Assembly (NCBI GenBank): GCA_013397795.1
Contig: VZTJ01001761.1
Coordinates: 2,377,501 to 2,441,500 of the forward strand
Direction: 5' to 3'
DNA: 64,000 nt
Origin: Orthonyx spaldingii
Lineage: Eukaryota; Chordata; Aves; Passeriformes; Orthonychidae
How positions within the stretch are numbered: the stretch's first letter is position 1; every line of letters starts with the position of its first letter. The notes under the pieces were generated by a model. That model did not search any database, was not told where the DNA came from, and saw only the letters and a list, made by a program, of their open reading frames with translations. The translations under genes were made by a program, and so were the position numbers. Below are positions 63,554 to 64,000 of the stretch, in pieces.

Positions 63554-64000
63554 TGTGCCAAGGCCCTGATTCCCCCACAGCCGGGGCACAGGGCCAGGGC
63601 CCTGCCCCGCACAGCCCCTGCTGCCCCCAGGCCTCTCCCCCGGGTGGTGGCTGGCAGAGCTCACAGAGCAGTGGGAGAGAACAGTTACGTGTGGGGAGAG
63701 TGGGACTGGGACAGCGAGGAGGGAGAGGAGGAGTCCTCCATGGGCCGGGAACTGCCCCCGTGGGGAAATCTGTCCCAATGGGAGAGACCCCGAGAGCTGT
63801 CGCAGCGGCTGGATGTGGGAATCCAAGAGCTGTCCCAAGAGGAAGACAACAGCGACAAAGTGCTTCCCCAAGGGAGACACTCCTTTCACCAGGAGTTGTC
63901 CGAAGGGGAAGTCAGACAAGACTCAGGATTGAAGAGGAGTCGCAGGAGGACTGGGAACAGATCGCCATCTGCACCAGCTGGGTCAGCCCCAAGTGCCCAC
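63554..64000 (+). other. Unrecognised open frame with 11-residue tandem periodicity, running off the window
   Basis: After a TGA at 63551 the frame stays open for 149 codons to the window edge; the first ATG is at 63740. From there the reading is acidic and Trp/Ser/Gln-rich: Trp-Gly-Glu-Trp-Asp-Trp-Asp just before the ATG, then repeats beginning Glu-Leu-Ser-Gln. Related octamers (CTGTCSCA type) lie at 63770, 63797, 63830, 63863 and 63896, the last four exactly 33 bp apart. An Arg-rich segment follows. The minus strand is also largely open over 63527-63919, so this may be a GC-rich minisatellite rather than a gene. GC content is far above the neighbouring DNA. I do not recognise a family. Confidence 0.3.

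Noticed and set aside
63527..63919. 130-codon minus-strand ORF over the repeat region
   Set aside because: Openness on both strands follows from high GC and a 33-bp unit divisible by three. The + reading has the more protein-like acidic/Trp content, though neither is proven.

Overview
The window is a stretch of vertebrate, most likely bird, nuclear genome. It holds the 3' half of one large split gene on the + strand, CASK (calcium/calmodulin-dependent serine protein kinase, the Lin-2 type MAGUK scaffold), followed by about 7 kb of downstream DNA. The bird call rests on four degenerate CR1 LINE pieces, the absence of any recognisable mammalian SINE or L1, and moderately short AT-rich introns. 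A songbird is plausible but not shown. No bacterial, viral or organellar gene is present.

Layout: 1-5204 is the 3' part of an intron. Sixteen coding exons lie between 5205 and 56905, all with GT-AG boundaries and consistent reading phase. They encode about 581 complete codons. If both optional linker exons are counted, these match residues 346-926 of the 926-residue human protein. In order they encode the two L27 domains (exons 1-4), the PDZ domain (exons 4-7), an alternatively spliced Ser/Thr-rich linker (exons 8-9), the SH3 domain (exon 10), the basic HOOK segment (exon 11) and the guanylate-kinase-like domain (exons 12-16). The stop codon is TAG at 56903-56905. The 3' UTR has AATAAA signals at 57154 and 57696 and a possible distal ATTAAA at 58164. 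The kinase-domain exons, and the small exon that would encode the extra six residues just before the first L27 domain, are not here and must lie upstream.

The rest is intron and intergenic DNA: homopolymer and short microsatellite tracts, several short tandem duplications, one perfect 13-bp hairpin, CR1 fragments, and a few unusually CpG- or homeodomain-motif-rich stretches that look like candidate conserved regulatory elements. The last 600 bp differ clearly in composition. This GC-rich stretch combines a CR1 piece (about 63370-63525) with a reading frame that stays open from 63554 to the window edge and contains a degenerate 33-bp (11-residue) tandem periodicity. I do not recognise it, and it is the least explained signal in the window.

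The exon-encoded domains act together as one scaffold: L27 domains bind partner L27 proteins, PDZ binds neurexin/syndecan-type C-termini, and SH3-HOOK-GK mediates 4.1-protein and phospho-partner contacts. No second confident gene is visible.
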